A stretch of DNA of 64,000 nt from Nereocystis luetkeana (taxonomy: Eukaryota > Sar > Phaeophyceae > Laminariales > Laminariaceae): positions 4,459,586 to 4,523,585 of the forward strand of contig JARUPZ010000007.1 of NCBI GenBank assembly GCA_031213475.1. Direction: 5' to 3'. Of the stretch, positions 42,314-52,707 are shown in pieces. The position numbers and the translations under genes were made by a program. Position 1 is the stretch's first letter. Each line of letters starts with the position of its first letter. The notes under the pieces are model-generated. The model was given only the letters and a program-made list of their open reading frames with translations, ran no database searches and had not been told where the DNA came from.

Positions 42314-42392
42314 CATGCTCCGTCTCGAAAAGGGGCGTGGTCAATGGTCAAAATGATTAAGGCAAGCAAAAAAAATGAGTACGCCTCCCTCT
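42314..42392 (+). mobile_element. LINE 3' terminus, third copy
   Basis: CATGCTCCGTCTCGAAAAGG, GTGGTCAATGGTCAAAATGA, AATGAGTACGCCTCCC. Only the last ~80 bases are present, directly after the previous C-rich tail. Confidence 0.7.
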
Positions 42393-42574
42393 AGTACTGG
42401 ACAAACCTTGGTAGTGAACCTTCCAAAGGGAACTATTTAGCACTCTGAGTGGCTCAGGGGTGGATTGAGGTCCGCTGATCGCGATAAAATACGAATGACA
42501 AAAAGCGGCGCGCAGCCGCTTTCCCGCCTGTTTCTGGTCGGTTTTGGGTCCGGGTTGGGGTCAGGGTTAGGGTT

Positions 42575-43060
42575 GTGCTATAAGGATTACCCTGAGCTGG
42601 GTAATCCATCAATATTTTACCCCCATAGCTCAGTAGTTAACGCCTTCACGTTTGGCGTCGTCCGCAGGACACGGGTTCGAATCTCACTAGAACGTTTCTT
42701 TTATGGAGGCGCTTGCGCGTGCGTCCCCGAACACGTATATCTCTCTGGCTCCCCAGGCATTGGAACGAAGCGGGTAGGTCAGAGTCAACCGCATACGGTA
42801 CCGACGCCCCAAAGATCCCGCCGTTCAGAGGGGGGGAGAGTGTTGTAAGGATTACCCTGGGCTGGGTAAACGATCGACATTTTACCCCTATAGCTCAGTA
42901 GGTAACACCCTCACAGTTGGGGTTAGGGTTAGGGTCACTGTTTTGTACCAGTGGTAAGGATTACTCTGGGCTGGGTAGTCCATCGATTTTTCACCCCTAT
43001 AGCTCAGTAGGTGGTAGCTTCACAATAGGGGTAGGGGTTGGGTTGGGTCTACGCCCGTGC
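42575..43060 (+). repeat. Three tandem tRNA-like / telomere-like units
   Basis: Each unit starts TAAGGATTAC(C/T)CTG(A/G)GCTGGGTA (42579, 42845, 42955). A TACCCC(C/T)ATAGCTCAGTAG segment that resembles a tRNA 5' end and A box follows at 42617, 42883 and 42990. Only the first unit continues into a B-box-like GGTTCGAATCTC (42673). G-rich GGTTAGGGTTAGGGT words lie beside the units (42560, 42918). Anticodon and T stems do not pair properly, so these are tRNA-derived repeats and not tRNA genes. Confidence 0.6.
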
Positions 43061-43069
43061 CTTGATCCC

Positions 43070-44360
43070 AGCCTTGGAACGCGAGCGGCCTTACCCCCAC
43101 AAAGATTCACTATCAAGATATGTCCCCCCCCCCCCCCGTCTCGTAGGGACACAAAATCTGCGGGGTGTCATTTTTCTGTTTCTCGTGTATACTGTAGTCT
43201 AGTGGTGATACCGCTTTTGGCTCTCAAAAGATCAACCAGAAAAAAAATATAGAAAGCGAGTGAGCACCATCTGGGCTGCATATCCGGCCACATCTTCCCA
43301 ACTAGCGGTTCTACTTACTCTGGTCCAGCACGCCGATACAACAGCGCCAAACCAACCACCTCTACCGCCAGATAAATGTGCGTACCAGGAGTATGCATAT
43401 CGTCGATTGCCAGCGTTAGCTGCCGCGGTCGCAAAGCGGCATTTTCCTCGCCCTTGGCTTATTGCTTCGCACAAAGTTTATCTCCCGCGATATTTAGCTC
43501 CGGAACTTTCATGCTTGCTTGCTTTCGTTCTACTACTGCTGTTGTTGTTGTGGTATCTACAGGGGGCGTACCTCTTCTGGTACAAGACCTGTAGCCGTGA
43601 CGGTCTCTCTGGTGCCCGGGAAAATATGGAAATATGATCGATCGTGCCTCATCGGCTCAGACATTGCGTCGGGCGGCTCTTGTTCCATATTAGCACGTCC
43701 GTTTCCTCCCCGACCCCAGCCGTACTAACTTGACCTACAAATTACACCACGGCACTGAGATCGCAAGTTTGTGCGGATCGTGGTGCTTTCAACGCCATCA
43801 CAAGACGGGGGGCCTAAAAGGTACACGGCGGGCTGATAAGGGCACCAAGAAGCTAAGAAATTCGTTAGCGCGGAACGCACTCATTCTCAACTAAGAAACC
43901 CAGCCTGGACCGCTGCCCGGTTTCTTACTTCAGCATTTACCTAGACTACAGCAGTAAGCAGTATCCTGTCCTGTAGTATCTGTGTAGCGCATTTCCAAGG
44001 CATTCCACCCCTCCTTGTAACCGGAGAGGCATCATTCCCGCGAAATCAGCGTTGTGTGCTCAATCGAGGGGAAAATTCACTACGTTATCGTGGGAGCAAG
44101 AGCGATCTGGTTGATACGGGCTGTACCTCGAGCACTTTGGTCGGTGACCGCCTCCCGCTTCCTCCCACACGGTCCCCGGCTGCTCTTCGCGCTCCTTCGT
44201 TATTCATCATGTATTTGAATCGTCACGCGGTGCAGAGACATCGACGTCCGCTGCGATGGCCGAGCCACGCCCTCCCTGCGCCGGCTACGGGAGGCCGAGC
44301 AATGACACGTTGTTTACCCAGCTCCGTTCTCCGTGGGTCGCGATGAGCCGAGGGTGCCAC
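43070..44360. other. No gene recognised
   Basis: TAGTCTAGTGGTGATACCGC at 43193 looks like a tRNA head, but no T-arm follows. A C-run lies at 43125-43137. ORFs of up to 125 codons are unrecognised. Confidence 0.4.
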
Positions 44361-44364
44361 TAGC

Positions 44365-44507
44365 AGTGATGAATACCGGAACCGTATCGTACCGGCAATA
44401 CCGTAATACGGTATCGGTGTCGGGATACCGATAACGGGAAAAAAGGGGGACGGTATCGGTATTATACCGATACCGAAATACCGTAATACGGTATTCCACT
44501 ACTTGTT
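44365..44507. mobile_element. ATACCG palindrome-rich small element (hAT-like?)
   Basis: Ends CAGTGATGAATACCG (left) and CGGTATTCCACTACTTG (right) form an imperfect inverted repeat. The interior has ATACCGTAATACGGTAT twice and GATACCGATA words, giving multiple nested palindromes. A partner hairpin (AATACCGTGTGCGGTATTTT) lies at 44627. A CAGTG start and ~145-base length are reminiscent of hAT-type MITEs, but no 8-bp duplication is evident. Confidence 0.45.
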
Positions 44508-44664
44508 ATCTCTCCTGTGGTAAAGGCTGAGTATGACATAAACAAACATTTACAGCCTAACAGAGCATCACAACGGGTCACAAATCACAACTTATCGCTG
44601 ATATATATGATGAATACCAAAAAATACCGTGTGCGGTATTTTTCGGTATTTATGACTCCCACTT

Positions 44665-45190
44665 TCTTCCGAGGAAAGCCGAAAACGGCCTCCACCTCTT
44701 TTGCCCAATTTTCTATTGTTGCGGGGTTCGTGGCCCGTTGCCATGATATTATACAGGAAAAACTCGGAGCTTCGAAGTCGGGCAATGTAAGGACGTAACA
44801 GACCGCGTGAAAATGCGGTCATGATTGGAGTTGCATTGAAACCAATGCCGGTTGCTGCATCGAGCCCTGTTTGTGGTCTGCCATGCTTTCCGCAGCTTTC
44901 GTTATTATTTTGTTTGTGTTGCTTGGTTTACTATTAATTAGTAGTTCCCAATTTGCTTTCATTTCTCGAAGTACGTCCTTATCCGCCTTTTCTTGTGTAG
45001 TCGTGTTGTCGTGTTGCCTCAAAGTAATTTCGATTTTTCTCGTCCGCTCTTTGACTTTCTTTTATCTTCTACCTGGTACTATTTCAGTTTAGTTCTCGGG
45101 TCTTGAATGTCTTGGGTTCTCTCATTCCGTGATTTCCTGTTTTCCGACGTTCGCAGTGCCCCCGAGTTATCGGCCACAGCCTTGCAAGTT
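44665..45190. other. No gene recognised
   Basis: Short ORFs on both strands and one TACCTGGTA word (45071). It precedes the LTR-like fragment. Confidence 0.4.
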
Positions 45191-45335
45191 AGAGGTGTGG
45201 GAGTGGGTTGTGAAGTGATGCATCTTCGACTGATTCTCCGAATTCTCCGTATTGTTTTGTTAATGCCTTAGTTTTCTATGACTCTGCATATATACAGCCC
45301 TTCAGGGTGGGCTAGAGTTCTGGTATCCCCTCTCC
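45191..45335 (+). mobile_element. LTR-like repeat, 5' fragment
   Basis: AGAGGTGTGGGAGTGGG, then ATCTTCGACTGAT, CTCCGTATT, ACTCTGCATATA, CAGGGTGGGCTAG and GGTATCC. It matches 31012-31140 (polypurine-like tract plus LTR start). The rest of the LTR is absent. Confidence 0.5.
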
Positions 45336-46094
45336 CCTGTTGCGGCGTTATGGTTTGTAGCAATCGTCCCCTCATCATACCTGGCAGGCGATATCGCCTG
45401 CTTTTCAGATGAGCGCCTCGCCCCTTCGTTTAGAAGATATCTGGCGAGGCATACAGCAACTATTTCAAGAGCTCATACCATCGTCAAACACCTCGTGTGA
45501 GTGACCAGAACAGAGCCAAAGGCATCAGCCTGCTAGCAGTAATCGGTCCCTAGATCCATACTGCCTTACATATAACATTCCTGTACAGCTTCTATTTTTC
45601 TGTTTCGTCGACCAATGTATACCTGGTTGAAAGAAAAAAAACGACAGCTAGCTGTGAGATCGAGGAGTTATCTTTGCAAGCTGCGTGGGATACTTCGATC
45701 GCGCGTGCTACGGGTTTTGAGGGGATCGAAATCTGACAGCTAGCTGTGTAACTCAGAGGATGTACGGATACATGGTACGCGGTATACTTCCTGAAGGTGT
45801 TGTTGCGCAGAAGGCCAGCAGATATCCAGTCCACAGGCCTGATGATGCTCGCGCTGCCCTTTTGATGCACGTATAATATATCCCAGATATTCCCATTTTT
45901 GATCTTTCGTCTCTCTAGGGTAAAGAAGCAGCATGTACACTGGGTGCGCTGGGTGCAGGGTATCGACGAGTATAAATGTGAGTCTCAGGTCGAGACCCAG
46001 GTCGAACCTGAGATACACCCGTCTCACATAAACACGGGTTTAGTGTGACGAACATGCCGCTGTACACAGCTGTACAACGGCGAAGAGGACGCGA

Positions 46095-46270
46095 TTGCCC
46101 TGAATACGGAATGAATACCGACACAACTCCGGTATCTATACTCGTACCGGGATCATGTTCTGGAATGCCGAGAAATACTGAAAGAAAATCTGTACGTATT
46201 AGATTTTGTGCAATAATACCGGAAAATATCGGGAAAAATACCGTAGTACTTGTTTTTGATCAACGGGATT
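46095..46270. repeat. AATACCG/CGGTATT word cluster
   Basis: GAATACGGAATGAATACCG, ACTCCGGTATC, GTACCGGGATC, AATAATACCGG and AAAAATACCGTAGTAC continue the vocabulary of the 44365 element over 170 bases. It is possibly a diverged relative. Confidence 0.4.
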
Positions 46271-46479
46271 TAAAAAAATACGGACCGTCCGCTTTTCGAA
46301 GCCGGTATCCAATACTCGTACTGGCCACCAGGTGTGCATGTGTGCGGGCACTTCGCTCTCCCTTTTTTACCCTCACGTAAGTATTAATAAGAAGAAGTGT
46401 AGTCAGTCGTGATACGGCGACCGCTGCAGGGTTCTACACTACGAGCGTATTTGAATTTTGCGTGGCATGGCCACATGGT

Positions 46480-46830
46480 AACACCCATGGCATACCCCGA
46501 CGTCTCCACGGCATCTCATGGTGTGTCATAGGATTTCATTGCACGCTGTGGGAGGTGCCGTGGCAAGCCACCGGTGGTACCATGGCAACCCCCGCGGCAA
46601 CCGTCGCGGCACTCCATGGTAACCCCACGGAATGTCACGGCAACCCCCACGGCACCCTAATGTTCACCGCACCTACTGTAGGTTGTGGTTGTGGTTAGGG
46701 TTAGGGTTCCGTGGTATGCCGTGGAGGTCCGTGGAGGTCCGTGGAGGGTTCGGTGGTACGAGTATGTCGTGGAAGATGCCGCGGAAGGTTTTGCCTCAGG
46801 TGGTGCCACGGCATGCCACGGCATGTCGTG
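46480..46830. repeat. CCACGG/CCGTGG repeat flanking telomere-like TTAGGG
   Basis: Left of 46690 the repeating words are CCACGG(C/A)A(T/A)(C/G), GGCAACCCC(C/G)(A/C)CGG and CCATGGTAACCCC. Right of it they are GGTCCGTGGA (twice in tandem), GCCGTGGAGG and CACGGCATGCCACGGCATG. The centre is GGTTGTGGTTAGGGTTAGGG. The two flanks are therefore roughly complementary around a telomere-like core. Non-coding. Confidence 0.6.
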
Positions 46831-47489
46831 AAAAAGGACAGCAAATAATGTACATCCCCCACTGCTACTGCTGCTGCTGTTGTGCGGCCTGTATGCGCTC
46901 GTGTCTCCTCCCAGTCCCGCGCCTCCTGAGAACCAACATCAAAATCCAAAATCTCAATTTTGCATAGATGTCTCCTCATTTTATCCCCAATCCCCAGATA
47001 CGGCATCAACACAAACTGTGGAAACCCCCCCTTTGCTCCCCGCCCACCCGAAACGAAAAACACTACACATCATCCACTGGCCAGCGACGCGATACCGCTC
47101 TTGTCTCGGAGGAACCTTCCAGATTTACTGGTTGTGTGCGCTCGGCCAAGCTATCATCTACCAGTCGGTCCGGAGCACTCCGTATATCGGTGGCAAAAGT
47201 AGCATTTAGCCTTCCAAACTTTCAAGTTTCAAGTCTGCTGTGTGGTGCAGGCAGCTGAGCCCTGTCGATTCACAAGAGGGGGATCACACGCGCAAGTCCA
47301 AGTACCGAGCCGGGACCAAGCCACACCTTGCTGCGCGAGCTTTAGCTGGTGGAGTCGCCAATCAGAAAACCAGGAAGCGCGAGATAGGAACGAACAAGAG
47401 AGCGTGTTCGTGACAGGCGTAACCGGAAAGTGTAAAAGAGCAGTCTAGGCGCGCGCGTGTGTGCGTGCGAGGTGCGAGGCAACTAGAAC

Positions 47490-47773
47490 ATGGCGGACTC
47501 TTGGGAAGACGAGGAATTTGATGTGCCCAGCGCTGTTCCTCCAACGTCCGCGCCGGTGTCCTGGGAAGATGAGGTGCGAGGCTTATTCTGCTGTGAGAGT
47601 ACTCACGAGATCGATACTTTTTGTTTGGTTCTCTTCTCTTGCACACACCCCTACTTGATCAACTACTCGTACCAGGCATACTAATTATAGCAGTATGTAC
47701 TCGCTTCTTGTCGAACGATAGATACATACCGGGGTATATACACATTCGTTACGTAACGGTACCTCGTGCAAGG

Positions 47774-47806
<33 letters not shown>

Positions 47807-50800
47807 TTGTTTTTGTTGTTGTTGTTGTTGTTATGTTTTTGTTGTTGGTGTTTTTGTTGTTCTCACACCAACTCGTCGCCACAACAATGCAGTCTGTGGT
47901 CACACGACAGGTGTGCAAGGACGAGTGCACCTGCTGTGAGAACGCGCGAGCTCGAAACACTGCGTTCCCAGCTTGTACAGTATTTGGTCGCCCCTGCACA
48001 GCAACTGAATCTTGCACCGCAGTACTCCCTCGTATTGCTGTAGTAGTCGTCATGCTTTTCCCGACTTGGCACCAATCGTAAACGAACTTCAGGGGGTATA
48101 TGATACCTGGTACATACCTTGCAGAGTACGAACGCGGCATGGCAGCGTAGGGTTCAAAACGCCTACTCGGACCACTTTAATCACGGTTTTGTACAACTAC
48201 ATTACTCCTGTTTTGATGCGCCGAACTTGACCGAACAGCAGTGCTGACGGCCTGCCAATGCTGACATTGCTAGCTTGCTTGCTTGGCATGTTTCTGGCGG
48301 CACAGGAGGAAGATCAGGTTGACAGCTCCACCATCGCGCCCGGAGTGGCACCGAAGATGAGCGCTGCCAAGGCGGCTAAGAGTGTAGTCGAGAAGGAAGC
48401 GCGAATTGCGGTGAGAAGCGTAAACACGAAATCGCACAGACCGATGATTTACAGCGCTACGAGTTTCTGCTTTACTTTGCTGCTGGCGGCCCTATTGCCG
48501 CTGTACTTGTAGGAGCAGAGTCTAGAAGCAGTCACGTACCTGGTGTGTTTTACGAGGGGGGCCTGTCCTCCAGTTCGCGCCCGACTCTTAGAGAAAGAAG
48601 TGGCGTGGCGCCTGCTGCTGTGCGTTGTGAAACCTGGAACACTGACGAGAATATCGCGACCAATGCGCTAAACCTTCGTGCTTTCGACCCGGTGCGTTTT
48701 TGAAGTGTTGGTGTTGATGTCTTGACGACGGCCCGCGGGAGACCCACGGAGGCTAAGTGGTAGCTGCCTGTAGAGTGGGAGGGAGCTGCGCTTTCAAACT
48801 CATTATTTCCAAGGCCACACGGAAAAGTTCATCGTGGGTTTGGCTGGCGGGCCTTCTCGAGTGCAGCTCGCGTTTAGTTTGCAGTACGTTAGTCCGCCAG
48901 CCTTCCATCCCGCATCACATCGATATGGTTGTAGAGTAACCTTGGTGGAGGTCCGCTATTAGAAGAACGGCGCAGGAAAAAAATGGTTTGACAGTCGACG
49001 TTGCTTTGAAATGGACACACGGGTGCATTGGCGTTTCTTTGTGATGGTGTTGGGCTTGATTGCTGGTTGTCAATTGTCAGTAGCGACAGAAACCGGAAGC
49101 CACTATTGTAAGCAACTTAACCGTTCGCTCTTACTCGCGTTTTGTGCTCGGTTTTACGTACTCTTGCGTACGTTTTTTTCTCCTTCGCTCGCTTTTTCTC
49201 GTGTGCTTGTTACCTCCCCCCCTGTTACGTTTTCTCTCTTTTTTTATTCACTGTTTGGGCACTCCACACGGTTCAAGGTTACTAAACTTGTACCCGCCGC
49301 CGCCCCCGCAGACCTTCGCGGAAACAAGCCGTAGCATCTCACGTGCGTCCGTATCCCACCCCGCTCACTTGTCCATCCCACGCCCCCCACCCCCCCCCCA
49401 CGGCCGCCGCCATCGACCCTTGTTTCTCGACACAGGCGGAATTGGAGGCACGATTGCAGTTGGGCGAGACGGCGGAGCAAAGGCGCCTGCGCGAACGCAA
49501 CCGCGTGGAGGAGGCGGACAACGACCTGACGGAGGACCTCTTCGGCGGCGCAGCTGAGGGCAGGAGGGGCGGCGGAGGACTTTCCAGCGTCCCGCTTAAG
49601 AGTATGCAGGTGTGTCTTGTGGCCTGGGTTTCCTTCTCGCCTCTGATTCGTTTGATCGTTCCGTGAGTACGGTGGTGATGGTAGGTGGGTGGGTGGGTAG
49701 GCAGGTGGGTAGTTCGGCGGAGGACTGGCAAGCGTGCCCGTTCTGTTTTGTAGCCGTAACTTGGATGGATCCACCTGGAAGCAAGGCTTGATGTGCTTGC
49801 TGCTGCTGCTTCCGCCGCTTATGCTACGGCTGCCGCTGCTGTATTGGTCGGGGGTTGTTGGTGGGAAGCGGCCCAGTGGTGCTGTTTTGTGCCACTGATG
49901 AAGCCTTGAAATGGCAATGTCAATCCGAATGGTACGATTCCATGCGAGTTTTGAGCGCGTGGGGACCTTGGAATTTAGACCCACGCCAAACACAGTGCAT
50001 ACAGATGGAGCACCGAGTATTAGCAGCGTTGGATGCTGGCCGTGTGGCTCTGCGCTCACGAGATTGCTCTCAAGTTGCCCATTTTGAGTTCTATGGGCGA
50101 CAGATCGCTGCCTTTTGTCGGGTCGAGTTGGGATGATGCGGCGCGGGAGGGGCCTCGGGTGATGGTAGCTCGAATTGGCCGTGCACGAAGCGTGGCCTTT
50201 CATGTCTCGAGGCACGGTATCAAAAGCCTATGGTGTCGACAGGTTGCCTGCACCAGCGTGCTCTCCACTCCGTGTTCTACAAACTCTAGCCGCCGTCATT
50301 GTCACCCGCAAGGGCGGAAGCCGAACCATGTGACGTCAACTTGTACCTTGTTGGCTACCAGTACGTTTCAGCCACAGCAACCGCAGTAGCACTCTTCCAC
50401 CATTTTGTTTTATCTCACAAAGGCGTAGGATTGTCATGAGGGGTTTGCGACCGCTATGTACCCCCTTGTGGTGTAGTACCGCTGTTCGTTTGTTTCCGAG
50501 AGATTCGCCGGCATCGAGATAGACCAAGAAGAGTGTTTACGTGTTTTCACTCGCGACATGCGGGAAGGAGCACTGTGAGGTTTGCTGTCACAACCCACCC
50601 GAACGTGTTGCCGCGCCGCCTCCAGACAGCCCTGGCGTGACAGACGTTTTCGGTGGGCGTCCTGTGCTCCCTAGTTTGAAGGGTGGCGGAAATGGTCGGA
50701 TGCTGTCCGTCCTTGACCTGGCTTGCCAGCTCCTCCAGAAGAATTACCGCGCATAGCCCAGCAGCCCAATTCTCGGAGTTACGACGGCCTGCTTCAGGAC

Positions 50801-52707
50801 GGCAGGGAAATGATCTCGTATTCTGTATCTGTAACACAGCGCCGCGTGGAGAGAGAGGGTACTAATTTTGCAGCAAAGCCTGTGACTGTGGTGTATGTTG
50901 TAGACCTGCAGGCGGTATCATACCTGTACGCGTTTTGCGGTGTAGTTTTTCCCAGCGAAGGCGCTACGGCTTTCCCACCGCACCGCTCCGGCGTACCTGG
51001 TATGCCAGAGTGCATTCACCAACGGCTATATATCTCGGCTTGCTGAGTCCTGTTGATTTTCCGCGCGACATTTATACTGTCCCTGCCTGGTCTAATTGCC
51101 AACGCGTAGCATACCCCCCCATCCCGTCAACGACAAGCAATAGGCGTGTTCGTGCACTAACCTGACTTGCTGACTGACCCCCTCGGCCCAACGTCTCGCA
51201 CCCGTGCCCCCCTCCCGCTTTTCGCCCCCCTCTAACGTTTCGCAGGACCACGTGAAGCTGGCGATTGAATTGAGTGAGATAATGGACGCGAGCAAGCCTG
51301 CCCACATGGCGGCCTTCCTCAAGGTCAGTGTCAAATGGTTGACATTGAGACCGAAGGAGGAGTAGTAGTCTTGGCTTTGCGCTCCTTTGTTGCGGCGATC
51401 GTCCAGGTCTTCCGATATCACAGCACTAGTGGTCTGCTTGTCGCTACCCGCGTTGCTACCGACCCGTGTGACGCGAAAACCCTTTTTACGGAGTGTTGCA
51501 ACAACACCACCGTCCCTGCGGATAATAGCGCGCTCATGACCCTGCGCGAACTGCGCGCTGCGACAATTTCATTAGAAGGCAGCCGATTCAGCGATGCGTG
51601 CACGTATTGCACTGAGGAAAGCCCTCGTCGGTTCCCGATAACGCGTTGTTTGGGCGATACTGCTGGACAGCTTTCTACACCAATACTGCCTTAACGGCTT
51701 CTGATGCGCGGCGCCCGCCACGTCGTTGCTGTAAATTATCCTCTACTTATAGCTTGGTTCCCTTTCGCGCACCAAAGCGCGCGCGTAGCCTGGCATCACG
51801 CGGTCGATTGGCCTGACGAACCCCTTGACACGACTCGTTCATACCTAATGCGTCCGTTGCTTTTTTTTATTGCGATGTTTCGGGCAGGAAATGGTGACGA
51901 AGCTGTCGAAGAAGATGACAACGGATGGGATGACGGACCTGGTTAACCACACGAACGTGTTCCTTGACGAGAAGCGCCAGACGGACCAACGAATCGCGAC
52001 CGCGAAGGCGAACGCTACGAACGTGCAGGCCACACAACGCGCGAACAAGAAGAAGACGGCGAAGAAGAAGAAGGTAGTGGGGTCACTGCGACCGGTGCGA
52101 CCGAACCGGCACGAAATAGCTGTACGTAGGTGGTACCGCCCGATGTGTGTCGGTACAGTACGGTGCTGGTGATTTTTTACCGAAGAGCTCGATGTGGGCT
52201 GAGGCTTTGATTGCAGATTATTTTTTTCTGTCGTTTTGCGTCCGGGGGAGGGGGGGGTATTAACTTGAATGGACTGGACGTAGACATCGGATAGGTTGCA
52301 GTCATTATCGGCGCGCAGCTCTGATATCAGATGCTGCTCTGACGCGCACGACTAGACTCGGGGCTGTTTCACGGGCTTGTGGAGTTCCAACGTGAAGAAA
52401 GGCGTGGTTTGCCGTTGCAGCCGTACAGTAGTTTTCTTCAATGGTTGGATTTGATGGCATAGATCGCGCGAAAAAACGTCTGTTCGTGCTGAAAGTGGCA
52501 TGTTGTTTCACATGGTACCGCTTCCGTTGCCCGACAAAATGTGTATGTTCCCACTAACATGTGCCTGGGATTTTGTTTTCTCTTGCGCTCGCATTAATTT
52601 CGTCATTGCTCCAGGCGCACTCGGATGTCTTCGGGGGTGACTTCGATGGTGATAACATCGACGGCGTTGGGATGGACTATGAGAGCAAGTACGACGACTT
52701 CATGTAG
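47490..52707 (+). CDS. EIF3J: Eukaryotic translation initiation factor 3 subunit J
   Basis: A six-exon gene, 239 residues: 47490-47573, 48306-48410, 49436-49609, 51246-51323, 51888-52073, 52615-52707. All introns begin GT, end AG and are phase 0 (732, 1025, 1636, 564 and 541 bases). The protein starts MADSWEDEEFDVPSA with a second SWEDE, the acidic Trp motif of the eIF3j N-terminus. Exon 2 gives KMSAAKAAKSVVEKEARIA. Exon 3 gives RLRERNRVEEADNDLTEDLF, the central helix ending in L.(E/K)(D/E)(L/T)FG. Exon 5 ends in a Lys-rich tract. Exon 6 ends YESKYDDFM, matching the family's YEDFM-type C-terminus. The length is close to the usual 240-265. The family is a loosely bound eIF3 subunit that binds the 40S decoding region and mRNA entry channel, aids start-site assembly, and takes part in ribosome recycling (Hcr1 in yeast); it acts in the cytoplasm. 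The ATG is the first in frame and begins the conserved motif. Confidence 0.93.
47776..47860. repeat. (GTT)n microsatellite in EIF3J intron 1
   Basis: About 80 bases of GTT/TTG triplets with two TTTTTG interruptions, inside intron 1. A TACCTGGTA word lies in the same intron at 48102. Confidence 0.9.

Noticed and set aside
42617..42695. tRNA gene with GGTTCGAATCTC
   Set aside because: D-stem and T-stem are not complementary and two head-only copies follow; it is tRNA-derived repeat DNA.
43188..43245. tRNA-Glu-like head TAGTCTAGTGGTGATACCGC
   Set aside because: No uridine at the position before the anticodon and no T-arm downstream.
44365..44507. Definite hAT transposon
   Set aside because: End motifs are suggestive, but no 8-bp target duplication or transposase is visible, so it is kept as a tentative element only.
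49244..50215. 323-codon minus-strand ORF
   Set aside because: Lies over exon 3 and introns 2 and 3 of the eIF3j gene on the other strand; no recognisable motif.
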